64,000 nucleotides of DNA from Lysinibacillus cavernae (GCF_009724685.1 NZ_WMEF01000002.1:496001-560000); one strand, 5' to 3'; numbered from the stretch's first letter, positions 46,616-55,282 are shown. Made by a program: numbers and translations. The notes: a model not told the origin generated them from the sequence alone.

Positions 46616-46891
46616 TTACTTAACATGAGAGCTAATAAGAATAAGTGTAATTCCCGTAAATAGGCAAATGATTCTCATTACAGGAATTTTATCAGCTAGT
46701 CCAAATAATGCAATTGCAGTCGTTACGATTAAAACTGTTGGACCAACCAAAGCAAGCATTGTATTAATATAGAAGGCTTTTTCTAAACTATTAAACTTTA
46801 GCATCAACAATCCAGCACTTACTTCAATACTTCCAGACAATACGCGTAAAATAACCATAGCAAGAAGAGATTTTTCAATAATTGTCATCAT
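46616..46891 (-). CDS. DUF2619 membrane protein, YqhV-like
   Basis: A 91-residue protein with three hydrophobic segments: LLAMVILRVLSGSIEVSAGLL, FYINTMLALVGPTVLIVTT and IICLFTGITLILIS. The pattern LRVLSGSIE...A...LAIVGP fits YqhV/DUF2619 proteins as I recall them. Function unknown. It stands alone. The bases 46336-46615 on its right-hand neighbour's side contain no gene. Confidence 0.7.
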   Translation of the reverse strand: MMTIIEKSLLAMVILRVLSGSIEVSAGLLMLKFNSLEKAFYINTMLALVGPTVLIVTTAIALFGLADKIPVMRIICLFTGITLILISSHVK

Positions 46892-47184
46892 CCTATCTTA
46901 TAGATAATTTTCGCTTATATAATAATTCCATCATTAGAATAATTATAGACTTCTGTTTTAAAGAAATACTAAAATCAATATATGTATGATTCGTATCAAA
47001 TATTCTTGTTATATAATGCTTTATAGTGTTAAGTTAATAAGTGATTTCCTAGTTAAAAGTTTAATGAATTTATTAATAGAATCAGTTTTTATATATCCAT
47101 TTTCTGTTTTAGAAAGGAAATAGTATAGGTGCATATAATAAATCCTAAAGATTTATGGGAAATATAGTACTTATAAACAGCTAT

Positions 47185-47314
47185 GCAGTGCGTTTGATTA
47201 ATAACGGTGCGCCAATCGATGTCATTCAAGGGTCATAAAAAAAGTGAGACTACAAAGATATTCGCTCAGCTAAGCGGAAAGCTAAGACAGGATTTTTACA
47301 GTAAATACTTTTGA
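47185..47314 (+). pseudogene. Tyrosine recombinase, C-terminal relic
   Basis: The first frame gives AVRLINNGAPIDVIQG. After a short deletion with frameshift near 47232 it continues as HKKSETTKIFAQLSGKLRQD and FYSKYF to TGA. This is the end of an integrase: the HxxSxTTxxY block is clear, with exactly nine positions from the His to the position of the nucleophilic Tyr, which here is Phe (TAC to TTC). The first conserved Arg and the remaining domain are missing. It lies immediately left of the repeat-and-gene array. Confidence 0.75.
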
Positions 47315-47344
47315 AATTAAATAAATAAAACTTTAATTTCAAAT

Positions 47345-47378
47345 AAGACACTCATGTAGAAATTGGGTGTCTTTTTGT
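47345..47378 (+). terminator. Rho-independent terminator
   Basis: AAGACACTCAT / ATTGGGTGTCTT stem followed by TTTG. Confidence 0.75.
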
Positions 47379-47381
47379 TAT

Positions 47382-47406
47382 AGAGTCATTTAATTGAATA
47401 AAATAC
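47382..47406 (+). repeat. Dispersed repeat, right-end fragment
   Basis: GAGTCATTTAATTGAATAAA matches the right end of copy 1 (GTCCATTTAACTGAATAAA), and similarity continues into the next bases (ATACAATAAGTAAAATTGG). Confidence 0.55.
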
Positions 47407-47580
47407 AATAAGTAAAATTGGAAGTGGGATTTATGAAGAAAAACTTTTAAATAACTAAACAGTATAGGTGAACAAAATGAAATCTTATTTTGGAACAATT
47501 GTTTACTTATTTACGCAAAACTTATGAGTGGTGAATTGTTGCAGAATCTGTAATTGATTTTGAAAGGGGGAGTAGTAGTA

Positions 47581-48078
47581 ATGAAGAAGTATATAAAAGG
47601 TTTAGTGCCTTGGATTTATTTGATGGTGTCTTTCTTTGTACTATCTGGCTGTAATGCTCAAAAAGGTGGTAATAATTATTATTTATTATTGATGGGTGAA
47701 AGTGAAAGTTGGAATCTAACAGGTTATGAAATTGTTATAACTCCAGAAGACTTTAAAGCAGGATTTGGGACTTTAAATATGAAAAACGTGAATGAGTATA
47801 TTACAGATACCTTCCACTTTGAAACGCATGTGGTTATAAATAGTGATGATTCAGTGGTTCATTCTGATTCAGCTACTGGTGAGATGAACATAGCAGAATA
47901 TACAACTGGTGCTATTGAAGGGCCATACCTAAATAAAAACGGTGACTCTGTTACACTTAAAGATATAGATGAGATTTATGTGGTCGTTGAATGGTGGGAA
48001 ATTAGTAAGAACGAAAGTAGTAAAGAAAGAATAGATTTATTTAACAAATCTAAAAAAGAACGGTCCTTTTTGAACTAA
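47581..48078 (+). CDS. Putative lipoprotein
   Basis: A 165-residue exported protein with a lipoprotein signal peptide: a basic start (MKKYIKG), a hydrophobic core and the lipobox LSGC with Cys at about residue 24. The mature part is acidic and of unknown family. The frame extends upstream, but GGGGAG lies 9 bases before the ATG at 47581. It is followed after 25 bases by a dispersed repeat copy. Confidence 0.75.
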   Translation: MKKYIKGLVPWIYLMVSFFVLSGCNAQKGGNNYYLLLMGESESWNLTGYEIVITPEDFKAGFGTLNMKNVNEYITDTFHFETHVVINSDDSVVHSDSATGEMNIAEYTTGAIEGPYLNKNGDSVTLKDIDEIYVVVEWWEISKNESSKERIDLFNKSKKERSFLN

Positions 48079-48102
48079 CTAAGGTTTTAGTTGAATAACG
48101 AT

Positions 48103-48173
48103 CTTCAACAATCGGGCGCTTTTCTGAAATAAGGAAAGCGTCTTTCTTAATCTAAGGGCCAGATTGTGGAATA
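48103..48173 (+). repeat. Dispersed 75-bp palindromic repeat, copy 2
   Basis: Begins CTTCAACAATCGGGCGCTTT and ends GGGCCAGATTGTGGAATAGC. The inner hairpin is GCGCTTTTC / GAAAGCGTC. It lies 25 bases after the lipoprotein stop. Confidence 0.9.
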
Positions 48174-48232
48174 GCGTTTCACAGATTATTATTGATAATA
48201 AATATGTTTAAAAAGTAAGGAGACTTTAAATT

Positions 48233-48325
48233 ATGAATGATAGTACAATAAGAAAAAGAGCTGTCTAAGCAGTTCAATGGTCTTTAGTTAATGCACCAGT
48301 TAATTTAAGTGTATTATTAAAATAA
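48233..48325 (+). pseudogene. Very short gene relic
   Basis: AAGTAAGGAGACTT precedes an ATG that opens MNDSTIRKRAV, stops at TAA (48266), then continues in frame as AVQWSLVNAPVNLSVLLK to TAA. It looks like the first 30 codons of a truncated gene with an added stop. Confidence 0.4.
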
Positions 48326-48350
48326 CTATTTTCTCGTTTGAACATCGGAA

Positions 48351-48377
48351 CAGAAAAGCGCCCGATTGTTGAATAAC
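48351..48377 (-). repeat. Dispersed repeat, inverted left-end fragment
   Basis: Read on the minus strand, GTTATTCAACAATCGGGCGC continues into TTTTCTG, identical to the left end of the family. It is the only copy in reverse orientation. Confidence 0.8.
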
Positions 48378-48663
48378 TAACACTTGTGACCCTTAGAATT
48401 TAGTTTTACTGATTTATTTACAATGTAGTTATAAATAGATAACCCAACAAAATAGTCAAAAATAATAGGATCATGACGTTTATAAGTTTCCTAACTTTGT
48501 ATGGTAAATATGTTATAGCTACTCGAATTACATTCATCCAAAATGGTGCGCTACTAATGGTGGAATGTTCTTTTGGAAAACTGGACTCTTTAGCAATAAT
48601 GGCTATTATAAAACGGTGCAGGTAAGTTTCCTTATTTAATTTATTGAAGAGGAGTGATAAAAT
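48378..48663. other. Stretch before the kinase gene
   Basis: No intact gene. On the minus strand 48418-48640 is open and ends in a hydrophobic sequence (LINVMILLFLTILLGYLF), perhaps the tail of a lost membrane protein. AAGAGGAGTG at 48647 is the ribosome binding site of the next gene. Confidence 0.3.
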
Positions 48664-49188
48664 TTGTTTTTTGTTCAAATGTCTGGATTTCCTGGTTCTG
48701 GAAAGTCTACTCTTGCTCGTGAGATTGCTAAAAGAACCGGGGGTATTGTCATTGACCACGATATAGTAAAATCATCCCTATTAAATTTTATTGATGAAGT
48801 TTCAATTGATGGGAAGCTTGCAGGTAAGATTTCATATAATATTGATTGGTCCTTAATTGACTTTCATTTATCACAAGGTCATAACGTAATATTTGATAGT
48901 CCTTGTCTATATGAAGAATTGGTTGATATAGGAACAAAACTATCAATTAAATACAATGCAAAATATAAATATATTGAGTGTTATCTTGATGACTTTAAAG
49001 AGATAAATTATAGATTGAAAAAACGAGAGAGAATGGTTAGTCAAATAGCAGAGATAAAATCGGAAGCCGCTTTTACTCAAACACTTCGAAATAGCAAAAA
49101 GCCCTCCAACTATAGGTGTATCACTGTGAATACAAGACAACCATTGGATAAATATATACAAGAAGTAATGGATTATATAAATACCTGA
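48664..49188 (+). CDS. P-loop ATPase/kinase
   Basis: A 174-residue P-loop protein of the AAA_33/zeta-like kinase group: Walker A GFPGSGKST at residues 8-16, an IDHDIVK segment after strand 2, and a lid-like Arg-rich region (YRLKKRERM). Such proteins phosphorylate small molecules, including antibiotics or cofactors; the substrate is unknown. TTG start behind GAGGAGTGATAAAA. A repeat copy follows 63 bases after the stop. Confidence 0.8.
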   Translation: MFFVQMSGFPGSGKSTLAREIAKRTGGIVIDHDIVKSSLLNFIDEVSIDGKLAGKISYNIDWSLIDFHLSQGHNVIFDSPCLYEELVDIGTKLSIKYNAKYKYIECYLDDFKEINYRLKKRERMVSQIAEIKSEAAFTQTLRNSKKPSNYRCITVNTRQPLDKYIQEVMDYINT

Positions 49189-49250
49189 TTATCTGTTTTT
49201 ACTTATTCAACTAAACCAGCTAATAGAAGTTAATGGTTATTCAATAGTTA

Positions 49251-49326
49251 TACAAATATCGGGCGCGATTCTGTAATAAGGATCAACGCTCGTTTTCATT
49301 AATGGGCCAGATTATTGAATAACAAC
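49251..49326 (+). repeat. Dispersed 75-bp palindromic repeat, copy 3
   Basis: TATCGGGCGCGATTCTGTAA at the left and GGGCCAGATTATTGAATAAC at the right. The interior (GGATCAACGCTCGTTTTC) belongs to a second sequence subtype, also seen at 55228. Confidence 0.85.
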
Positions 49327-49467
49327 TTTTTATAAAAGATTACCAAACGAACCAAGCAGAAAACTTTATTAAAGAAAAGATAAGTATTTAAAACAAATGA
49401 ATGAACATTATATGATAATATGGTTATTAATTACATTAAATGTTTTTAATTACTACGGAGGGTATTT

Positions 49468-49923
49468 ATGAATGATTTTTATTTAATAAAAAAGACCGAA
49501 ACACAAGATGAAGAATTTTTTGAATATTTTTGGAGAGATAAAGAGCATTACAAAGATTTAATTGTTGAATACATTGGACTTGAAGATAACATAGTTGAAT
49601 ATATTTATGATTCACTTACATGGATTCCATGCAGGAACCCTAGCTTGCCTGGAATGCCTAAACACATTGGCTTTAATAACATTGGCGTCACCCTATTTGA
49701 TGAACATTCGGCTACTTCCCTTATTTCTATTTTTACTGCTTGGAGTGATTTATTAAAAAATGGTCCAAATGAAATCCTAAAAATGATTTATTACCATAAT
49801 TACTCCGAGGATGAATTAGTGCGTTTCGATAGAGACTATGCGATAGCAAAATTTGAAAAATTCACTTCTATATCCAAACAACTGTCTGAGGGCAATTATT
49901 ATATATATCATTGTGGTATATGA
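49468..49923 (+). CDS. Hypothetical protein
   Basis: A 151-residue soluble, acidic protein rich in aromatic residues (FFEYFWRDKEHYKDLIVEY). It has a WIPCRNPSLPGMPKHIGFNN segment and no signal or membrane segment. Not recognised. TACGGAGGG precedes the ATG. It is one of the single-gene units in the repeat array, with its own promoter region upstream. The bases 49924-50120 show no gene. Confidence 0.65.
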   Translation: MNDFYLIKKTETQDEEFFEYFWRDKEHYKDLIVEYIGLEDNIVEYIYDSLTWIPCRNPSLPGMPKHIGFNNIGVTLFDEHSATSLISIFTAWSDLLKNGPNEILKMIYYHNYSEDELVRFDRDYAIAKFEKFTSISKQLSEGNYYIYHCGI

Positions 49924-50120
49924 AAATCAAAAACTAATTTTACTTTGAGCAGAAAGCGATAGGAGATTATCCTGATTAACAATCATTAAGCAAAAATCGT
50001 AACCAAACATCACTTTAGGAAGATTATACTTTAACGGAACATATTGTTACATAAAGAAAAACATAGATGTAGCAAAAACATGTTGATATTGGTCTGAAAA
50101 ATCTTAAGGGGGATAAACAG

Positions 50121-50681
50121 TTGAAAGCATTATTTTTTCTGTATGAAGGATATGTTGATTGGGAAATCAGTCTTTTATCCTACATTTTAAATGAAACTGG
50201 TGTAGAAATTAATACAACCGCATTAAGTGATGAAGTCACTCATAAAGGGAAGTTCAAAATCAAAATGGATATGAATATCGAAGCATGTAATCCCAATGAC
50301 TATGATGTTTTAATCATACCTGGTGGGGAGCCTGATCCGTTTGTTAAGGATGATCGTATATTGAATCTTATTAGAGGGTTTGATGACCAAGGTAAAGTGA
50401 TTTCAGCTATTTGTGGAGGTTCTGCCTTTTTAGCAGCTGCAGGCGTTTTACGAGAAAGGAAATACTCCACTTCTATTGACGACGACCCGACCTACAAACA
50501 CTATTTCAATGACACATTCAAGAGTGAAACCGATGTAACAGTATGTGAAAATTTAATCACAGCCGAAGGAAATGCGTATGTTGAATTTGCGGTCGCTGTT
50601 GGAAAAGAGTTGAAGATTTTTAAAGATAGGGAAGACGAATTAGAAACGGTATTGTTCTTTAAAAATCAATTAAGAGGATAA
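50121..50681 (+). CDS. DJ-1/PfpI-family protein
   Basis: A 186-residue class I glutamine-amidotransferase-like protein. The nucleophile elbow is ISAICGGSAFLAAAG with the Cys near residue 98, preceded by VLIIPGGEPDP; the N-terminal acidic residue in YVDWEISLL fits the DJ-1 glutamate position. Members include chaperone/deglycase-like and regulatory proteins; specific activity unknown. TTG start behind AAGGGGGAT. Directly followed by the IS3-type relic. Confidence 0.85.
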   Translation: MKALFFLYEGYVDWEISLLSYILNETGVEINTTALSDEVTHKGKFKIKMDMNIEACNPNDYDVLIIPGGEPDPFVKDDRILNLIRGFDDQGKVISAICGGSAFLAAAGVLRERKYSTSIDDDPTYKHYFNDTFKSETDVTVCENLITAEGNAYVEFAVAVGKELKIFKDREDELETVLFFKNQLRG

Positions 50682-50782
50682 AAATTTTACTGTAACAAAG
50701 GTTTACAAAAAACATTGTTTGTCATTTCGTGTAGCTACTATCTTCTGCTAAAAGGTGCGATTTTTAAATAAACTCGACTTCG

Positions 50783-51825
50783 ATGTCTAAAAAACCAAAA
50801 ATAACAACAAAAAAACAAGAAAAATCAATGTCACGTAGGAACAGTTAGAACGAGAATTGAACTGCTTCGTTTAGAGGTGGCGTATTTAAAAAAGTTGAAA
50901 GTTTTTCGAGAGAATCCGGATGTCTTCCTCGAAAAGCACAAGCAGCGATTACCTTTGAACTCAAAGAAGAAGGATTTCGATTAACAGACGTCTTAAAACA
51001 AGTGGATATTCCAGAGGCAACGTACCATTATCATATCAAGCAAATGCATCAAAAAGCTCCAGACCAAACGTGGGAAACGTTAATTTTAAAGACGTTTGAA
51101 AAGCATGAAGGTCGATACGGATATCGCCGTATTCATGGGGAATTAAAAGCGCAAAGATACACAATTAATCATAAAAAGGTACAGCGATTTATGCAGAAAT
51201 TGAATTTGAAATGTGAAAAATTCGTACGCAAATCACGCTATAAATCATAGAAAGGCACGGTTGGGAAAGTGGTGAAAAACCGTTTAAACCGTCGTTTCAG
51301 TACACCGTATGCCCTTCAAAAAGTCGTAACAGACATATCGGAAATCAAGTGTGCAAGAGACGAAAAATTATATACTGGATTTATATAATGGTGAGATTAT
51401 CGCTTTTAGCATGTCAAAACGCCCGACACTCGATTTTGTGATGGGTTCACTAAAACAAGCGCTCCTAATCATTCATGAACGTGTAGAATACCGTACGACC
51501 ATTCACTCAGATCAAGGCTGGCATTATCAACATCATTCGTGGGTGAAAACAATAAAACAAAACAAGGTTTTCCAAAGCATGTCTCGTAAAGGCAACTGTT
51601 TAGATAATGCAGTATTTGAGAACTTTTTTGGTTTATTAAAATCTGAGTTATTATATATACAAGAATTCGAGAGTATAGTTCACTTCAAGCGTGAGCTTGA
51701 ACTGTATATTGAATACTACAATCACAAACGTATCAAAGGAAAATTAAAAGGATTGAGTCCGATACAGTACCGAATTCAATCCGCAGCTTAACTTAATATA
51801 ATGTCTAACTTTTTGGGGTCACTTC
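50783..51825 (+). mobile_element. Degenerate IS3-family (IS150-like) insertion sequence
   Basis: OrfA remains as MSKKPKITTKKQEK and, after a frame jump, LLRLEVAYLKKLKVFRENPD. OrfB runs from about 50930: TYHYHIKQMHQKAP, GRYGYRRIHGEL, a stop at 51248-51250, TDISEIKC (first Asp), a frameshift near 51355, then TIHSDQGWHYQ (second Asp), NCLDNAVFENFF (Glu) and YYNHKRIKGKLKGLSPIQY. A right-end sequence TGTCTAACTTTTTGGGGTCA ends at about 51825. The left end is missing. Inactive. Confidence 0.88.
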
Positions 51826-51885
51826 AAAATAAGGAAAGTGTCTTTATTCATGGAAAGGGCCATTTAACAGAGCAAACCTTATTGA
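51826..51885 (+). repeat. Dispersed repeat, right half beside the IS end
   Basis: AAATAAGGAAAGTGTCTTTA and ATGGAAAGGGCCATTTAACA match the right half of the family. The left half is absent where the IS end begins. Confidence 0.8.
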
Positions 51886-51987
51886 ACTAACGAAGCAAAA
51901 GAAAATTAAGGATTTTACAAGGAGAAATGTAAATAAAAGGAGAATGTATATACTTATGTTTTCAAGTTATTGAAAGGCGATGATAAA

Positions 51988-52404
51988 ATGAACGAAAAAT
52001 TACTCAGAATAGGAACTACTTACATTCCTGTTACTAATGTAGAACTTTCTTCAGAATGGTATGTAAACAAATTGGGTGCAGAGTTGAGCTATAAAGACGA
52101 AGACAAAGCAATTCTTAACTTTGCAAACCAAAGCATTTTTCTGGTTAAATCCCAAGATAACCAAAGTTTGAACTTTTATGATATTTACGGTGAAGAGCGT
52201 TTCTCTTTAACATTTGAAGTAAATGGTTTAACTGCACTAGAAGCAATACATAGTGAGTTTATTAAAAAAGAAATAAGAGTTGGAGAGATTGAAAACAGAG
52301 GACATGCAGGAAGAAACTTTGTATTTTATGATTTAAACGGTAATAAATTTGATGTTTGGAGTGAATTAAGCTCGATATTCAAAGAAAGATACCTAATATC
52401 ATAA
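51988..52404 (+). CDS. VOC-family (glyoxalase fold) protein
   Basis: A 138-residue vicinal-oxygen-chelate protein with the expected paired beta-alpha-beta units: TYIPVTNVELSSEWYVNKLG at the N-terminus and GRNFVFYDLNGNKFDVW at the C-terminus. VOC proteins include fosfomycin/bleomycin resistance and glyoxalase enzymes; no substrate can be named. The frame opens at a TTG at 51970, but GAAAGG there is the ribosome binding site for the ATG at 51988. A truncated repeat follows 22 bases after the stop. Confidence 0.85.
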   Translation: MNEKLLRIGTTYIPVTNVELSSEWYVNKLGAELSYKDEDKAILNFANQSIFLVKSQDNQSLNFYDIYGEERFSLTFEVNGLTALEAIHSEFIKKEIRVGEIENRGHAGRNFVFYDLNGNKFDVWSELSSIFKERYLIS

Positions 52405-52426
52405 CCCGTAATAAAAGAGCTTTTAA

Positions 52427-52450
52427 TTCAATAATCGCGCGCTTCGATTT
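52427..52450 (+). repeat. Dispersed repeat, left-end fragment
   Basis: ATTCAATAATCGCGCGCTTC resembles the family left end; the rest is missing. Confidence 0.5.
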
Positions 52451-52516
52451 AATTAGCAATTAAATTAACTATAAGGAGCTAAAGAAAATGACCAAACCAA
52501 TATTGAAGGGAAGGAA

Positions 52517-52855
52517 ATGGAAGGAGTATTTATTCCTGTGAAAGACCCTGAATTATCAGCATAATGGTACGAAGAATAACTTGGCTTTACGTTTATTTAT
52601 ATTGAGGTAGAAGCAGCTGTTATGAAGATAGCAGAACAATCTCAAACAGTAGTATGTCTTGTTAAAACACCAAATCATCAACCAATGAATTTCCCTGATA
52701 ATAATTTTTGTGTTGGTAAATATTGCAATTTAATTCCTCAAGATATTGAAGAGACTCATAAATTGTTAGTTGAAAAGGATATCAAGGTAAATCCTATTAG
52801 TGAAGAAGGAACTACTAGGTTTTTTACTTTCTATGACCAGATGGCAATCTATTAG
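52517..52855 (+). pseudogene. Second VOC-family gene, broken by stops
   Basis: From the ATG at 52517 the frame reads MEGVFIPVKDPELSA, TAA, WYEE, TAA, LGFTFIYIEVEAAVMKIAEQ and on to a C-terminus that slips frame: FYDQMAIY instead of the expected YDPDGN-type ending, which is readable one frame over. Two point stops (AAA to TAA is the simplest explanation) and one terminal frameshift inactivate it. It belongs to the same superfamily as the gene just upstream. Confidence 0.8.
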
Positions 52856-52928
52856 GGAGTTGTCAATAAATGTATTTGGATCAATTTAGTCGGGGCTTTT
52901 CTATAATATCTATGAATCTAATATAACG

Positions 52929-53005
52929 CTCTTCTGGAATCAGGCGCTTTTTCTGAAATAAGTAAAGCGTCTTTATTCATGGAAAGGGCCATTTAATTGA
53001 ATTAA
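52929..53005 (+). repeat. Dispersed 75-bp palindromic repeat, copy 4
   Basis: CTCTTCTGGAATCAGGCGCT at the left, GTAAAGCGTCTTTATTCATG inside and GGGCCATTTAATTGAATTAA at the right, 74 bases after the VOC relic. Confidence 0.85.
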
Positions 53006-53086
53006 GTTTATTGGGCTTGAAAGGGTTTAAGCACATTATGTTATTATAAAAATATCGTTTAAAGGAAAAATAATGAGGTGAAAGAA

Positions 53087-53122
53087 ATGGTAAGAAGGAG
53101 ACGAAGAGCCTTTCTAAAATAG
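53087..53122 (+). CDS. Arg-rich leader peptide
   Basis: ATG behind an excellent TAATGAGGTGAAAGAA ribosome binding site encodes MVRRRRRAFLK and stops. The end of this mini-frame is the left arm of a perfect 14-bp hairpin (53107-53120 with 53138-53151: AGCCTTTCTAAAAT / ATTTTAGGAAGGCT). The methyltransferase gene starts 56 bases later. The layout is that of a translation-attenuation leader, as before erm or cat genes. Confidence 0.55.
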   Translation: MVRRRRRAFLK

Positions 53123-53151
53123 ATATATGTAATCTTAATTTTAGGAAGGCT
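53107..53151 (+). promoter_or_regulatory. Attenuator-like hairpin
   Basis: Perfect 14-bp stem with a 17-base loop overlapping the leader peptide stop codon. There is no T run of terminator type (TATCTTAA follows), so a role in translation rather than termination is likelier. Confidence 0.55.
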
Positions 53152-53178
53152 ATCTTAATAGTAGGAGATGTATTAACG

Positions 53179-53915
53179 ATGAAACAAAATAAATATGATG
53201 ATCAGAATTTTTTTCTGCTTATGAACAAATGCCACGATCAGTTAAAGGACTTGAAGGTGCTGGAGAATGGTATATATTAAAAGAACTAATACCTGAACTG
53301 AAAGAAAAAAATGTACTCGATTTAGGTTGCGGCTTTGGTTGGCATTGCCGATATGCTCGTGAGCAGCAAGCAAGCTCTGTAACAGGCGTAGACATATCTG
53401 AAAAAATGATTCAAAGAGCACGTGAAATGACAAATGATCCTTTAATTTCATATATAAAAGCGTCAATTGAAGACATTGATTTTTCAATCTCTCAATTTGA
53501 TGTGGTAATCAGTTCATTGGCTTTTCACTATATTAAGTCGTTTAAATCAGTGTGTGAAAAAGTTTCTAATTGTCTAAAGCCTGGGGGAAGCTTCGTTTTC
53601 TCAGTTGAACATCCAATTTTTACTTCTCGAAATGAACAGGATTGGTATTATAATGAACTGGGAAATCGCCTGCATTGGCCAGTTGACAACTATCAAATAG
53701 AAGGAATACGTGAAACAACATTTTTAAATGAGAATATTACAAAATACCATCGTACGGTTTCCACATATATAAATGACTTAATTAATACTGGATTTATTAT
53801 AAGTGCAGTTAAGGAATCAGTTCCTTCTGATGAAATGTTAAAAAGTATTCCTAAAATGATAGATGAGAATCGAAGACCTATGTTTCTTATGATCTCAGTA
53901 GAAAAAGGAAAATAG
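53179..53915 (+). pseudogene. SAM-dependent methyltransferase with frameshift in a T tract
   Basis: ATG at 53179 behind TAGGAG starts MKQNKYDDQNFF. In the run of seven T (53208-53214) the frame is lost; with eight T it would continue SAYEQMPRSVKGLEGAGEW and on through NVLDLGCGFGWHCRYA (motif I), VTGVDISEKMI, SLAFHYIKSF to the stop at 53915. About 244 residues if restored. The downstream frame starts only at internal codons without a ribosome binding site. Either a pseudogene or slipped-strand phase variation. Confidence 0.8.
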
Positions 53916-53965
53916 CTGATAAGACTTTATACAATAATTGCTCGCCAAGAATATGTTGGATCAAT

Positions 53966-53990
53966 ATTCCATTATCGGGCGCAAGTCTTG
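53966..53990 (+). repeat. Dispersed repeat, weak left-end fragment
   Basis: TTCCATTATCGGGCGCAAGT resembles the left end; the remainder is not recognisable. The rest of 53916-54249 shows no gene. Confidence 0.4.
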
Positions 53991-54249
53991 AATTGGAATT
54001 GTACTTTTTCAGTAATATAAAACAAAGCACTAAGTAGCTTTGAGATAAAGTCGTACTGTTTATAAAGTTTAAAAGTTGGAATTATTTAAGTTTCGATTGA
54101 GAGCGTAGCCTAGGGGATAGGCCTGTATTAAGGTTAGACAGCGTGCGCAGTTTTATTATTCGGAAGGAAAAGGGAAAAATAAGGAGCGTAGTTCAAGTGA
54201 ATTGTGGATTTACACATTTATTGTAGTTGATACGAGTGAAAAGTTTACA

Positions 54250-54936
54250 TTAAATTTTTATTTTTTCTTTATATTTATTATAAATATATATTTTCACTGT
54301 GCTTTCTTTTAAAAGTTTATTAGAAGCTAACTTTTTCTCTAATGTTGTATATACTGTTTTTTCAATTTCCTTACCAATAGCTTCTTGTTTTTTCCCTTCT
54401 AACAATGTACTTACTTCCACTATTAGTTCTTGGGGAGCGTCTGATGGAGGAATTCTCATATCTACTCCTCCATCAATCTTATTTGGATAAGCATTAGATA
54501 ATTCGTTATTTATTTTTTTTGCTATCTCAACCAATAAATTATTTCTTTCCAACTCTTCTTCTGTTATCATTTGAAGAATTTCACCTTTTTTTACATTAAC
54601 ATTATATACTTCAAATTTAGTTGATTTAATCAAATTTCTCACGATATCTTTTATTTCATGTTTTACTGAATCATAATACTCTTGGCTTCCAAGAACATCA
54701 ATATTTATATCCTGTGAATTATTATCAACGTGAGTATTAATACTATATGTACCTATGTTATATTCCCCAACTAATTTAACTTCTATCTTTTCTAACATTT
54801 GAATTTCAGCACTTTTTGGCGGAGAGCTAATGTCTTTTTTAACAGAACCATTTAAAGTTGCTAATCCGAAGCTTATTAGAAGAACCCCTATGATGCTTAA
54901 GACTACAAAAAGGACTTTATTTCTAATAAATCCCAT
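54250..54936 (-). CDS. Membrane-anchored hypothetical protein
   Basis: A 228-residue protein with an N-terminal membrane anchor (NKVLFVVLSIIGVLLISFGL) and a lysine/glutamate-rich extracytoplasmic domain of alternating strands and helices. It may belong to DUF4030, but I am not certain. GAGAGGAG precedes the ATG on the minus strand. It is one of few genes in the array on this strand. Confidence 0.65.
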   Translation of the reverse strand: MGFIRNKVLFVVLSIIGVLLISFGLATLNGSVKKDISSPPKSAEIQMLEKIEVKLVGEYNIGTYSINTHVDNNSQDINIDVLGSQEYYDSVKHEIKDIVRNLIKSTKFEVYNVNVKKGEILQMITEEELERNNLLVEIAKKINNELSNAYPNKIDGGVDMRIPPSDAPQELIVEVSTLLEGKKQEAIGKEIEKTVYTTLEKKLASNKLLKESTVKIYIYNKYKEKIKI

Positions 54937-55034
54937 CTCCTCTCAATTAACGATATGAGCAGATATTTAAATGTATTCGACCTTTTCGTCTTAAACAATT
55001 TTCCTGGTGTTGTTAGCAATAATGCAAAAGAGAT

Positions 55035-55221
55035 CTATATCGATGTGGATACTCCTTTAGAAGTCAAATTGGAAAAACTACGTATGAGTGATTTAGCAAT
55101 TGAAGTAAGGCTTTTATCACCGTTTTCAAAACGAGTAATCGCATCTATTTTCTGTTCAAGAGTAATTCCTGCCATAAAAAAGGCACCTCCAAATGTTAGA
55201 GTCGTGTCTAACATTTGGGGT
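55035..55221 (-). mobile_element. Insertion-sequence end fragment
   Basis: On the minus strand GGAGGTG and an ATG at 55175 open MAGITLEQKIDAITRFENGD and KSLTSIAKSLIRS, the HTH start of an IS3-type OrfA. It derails and stops at 55035. Upstream, CCAAATGTTAGA / TCTAACATTTGG (about 55190-55221) is the hairpin-bearing IS end. Only this end of the element survives. Confidence 0.65.
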
Positions 55222-55227
55222 GCAGAT

Positions 55228-55282
55228 CATAACAAGGATCAGCGCTCGTTTTCTAAAGAGCCATTTTGTGGGATAATGAAGT
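55228..55282 (+). repeat. Dispersed repeat, right half
   Basis: AACAAGGATCAGCGCTCGTT and GAGCCATTTTGTGGGATAAT match the subtype of copy 3. The left half is replaced by the IS end. Confidence 0.75.

Noticed and set aside
48418..48759. A 113-codon minus-strand frame overlapping the start of the kinase gene
   Set aside because: Its first part is antisense to a clear P-loop gene. Only the hydrophobic tail might be a relic, so I do not call a gene.
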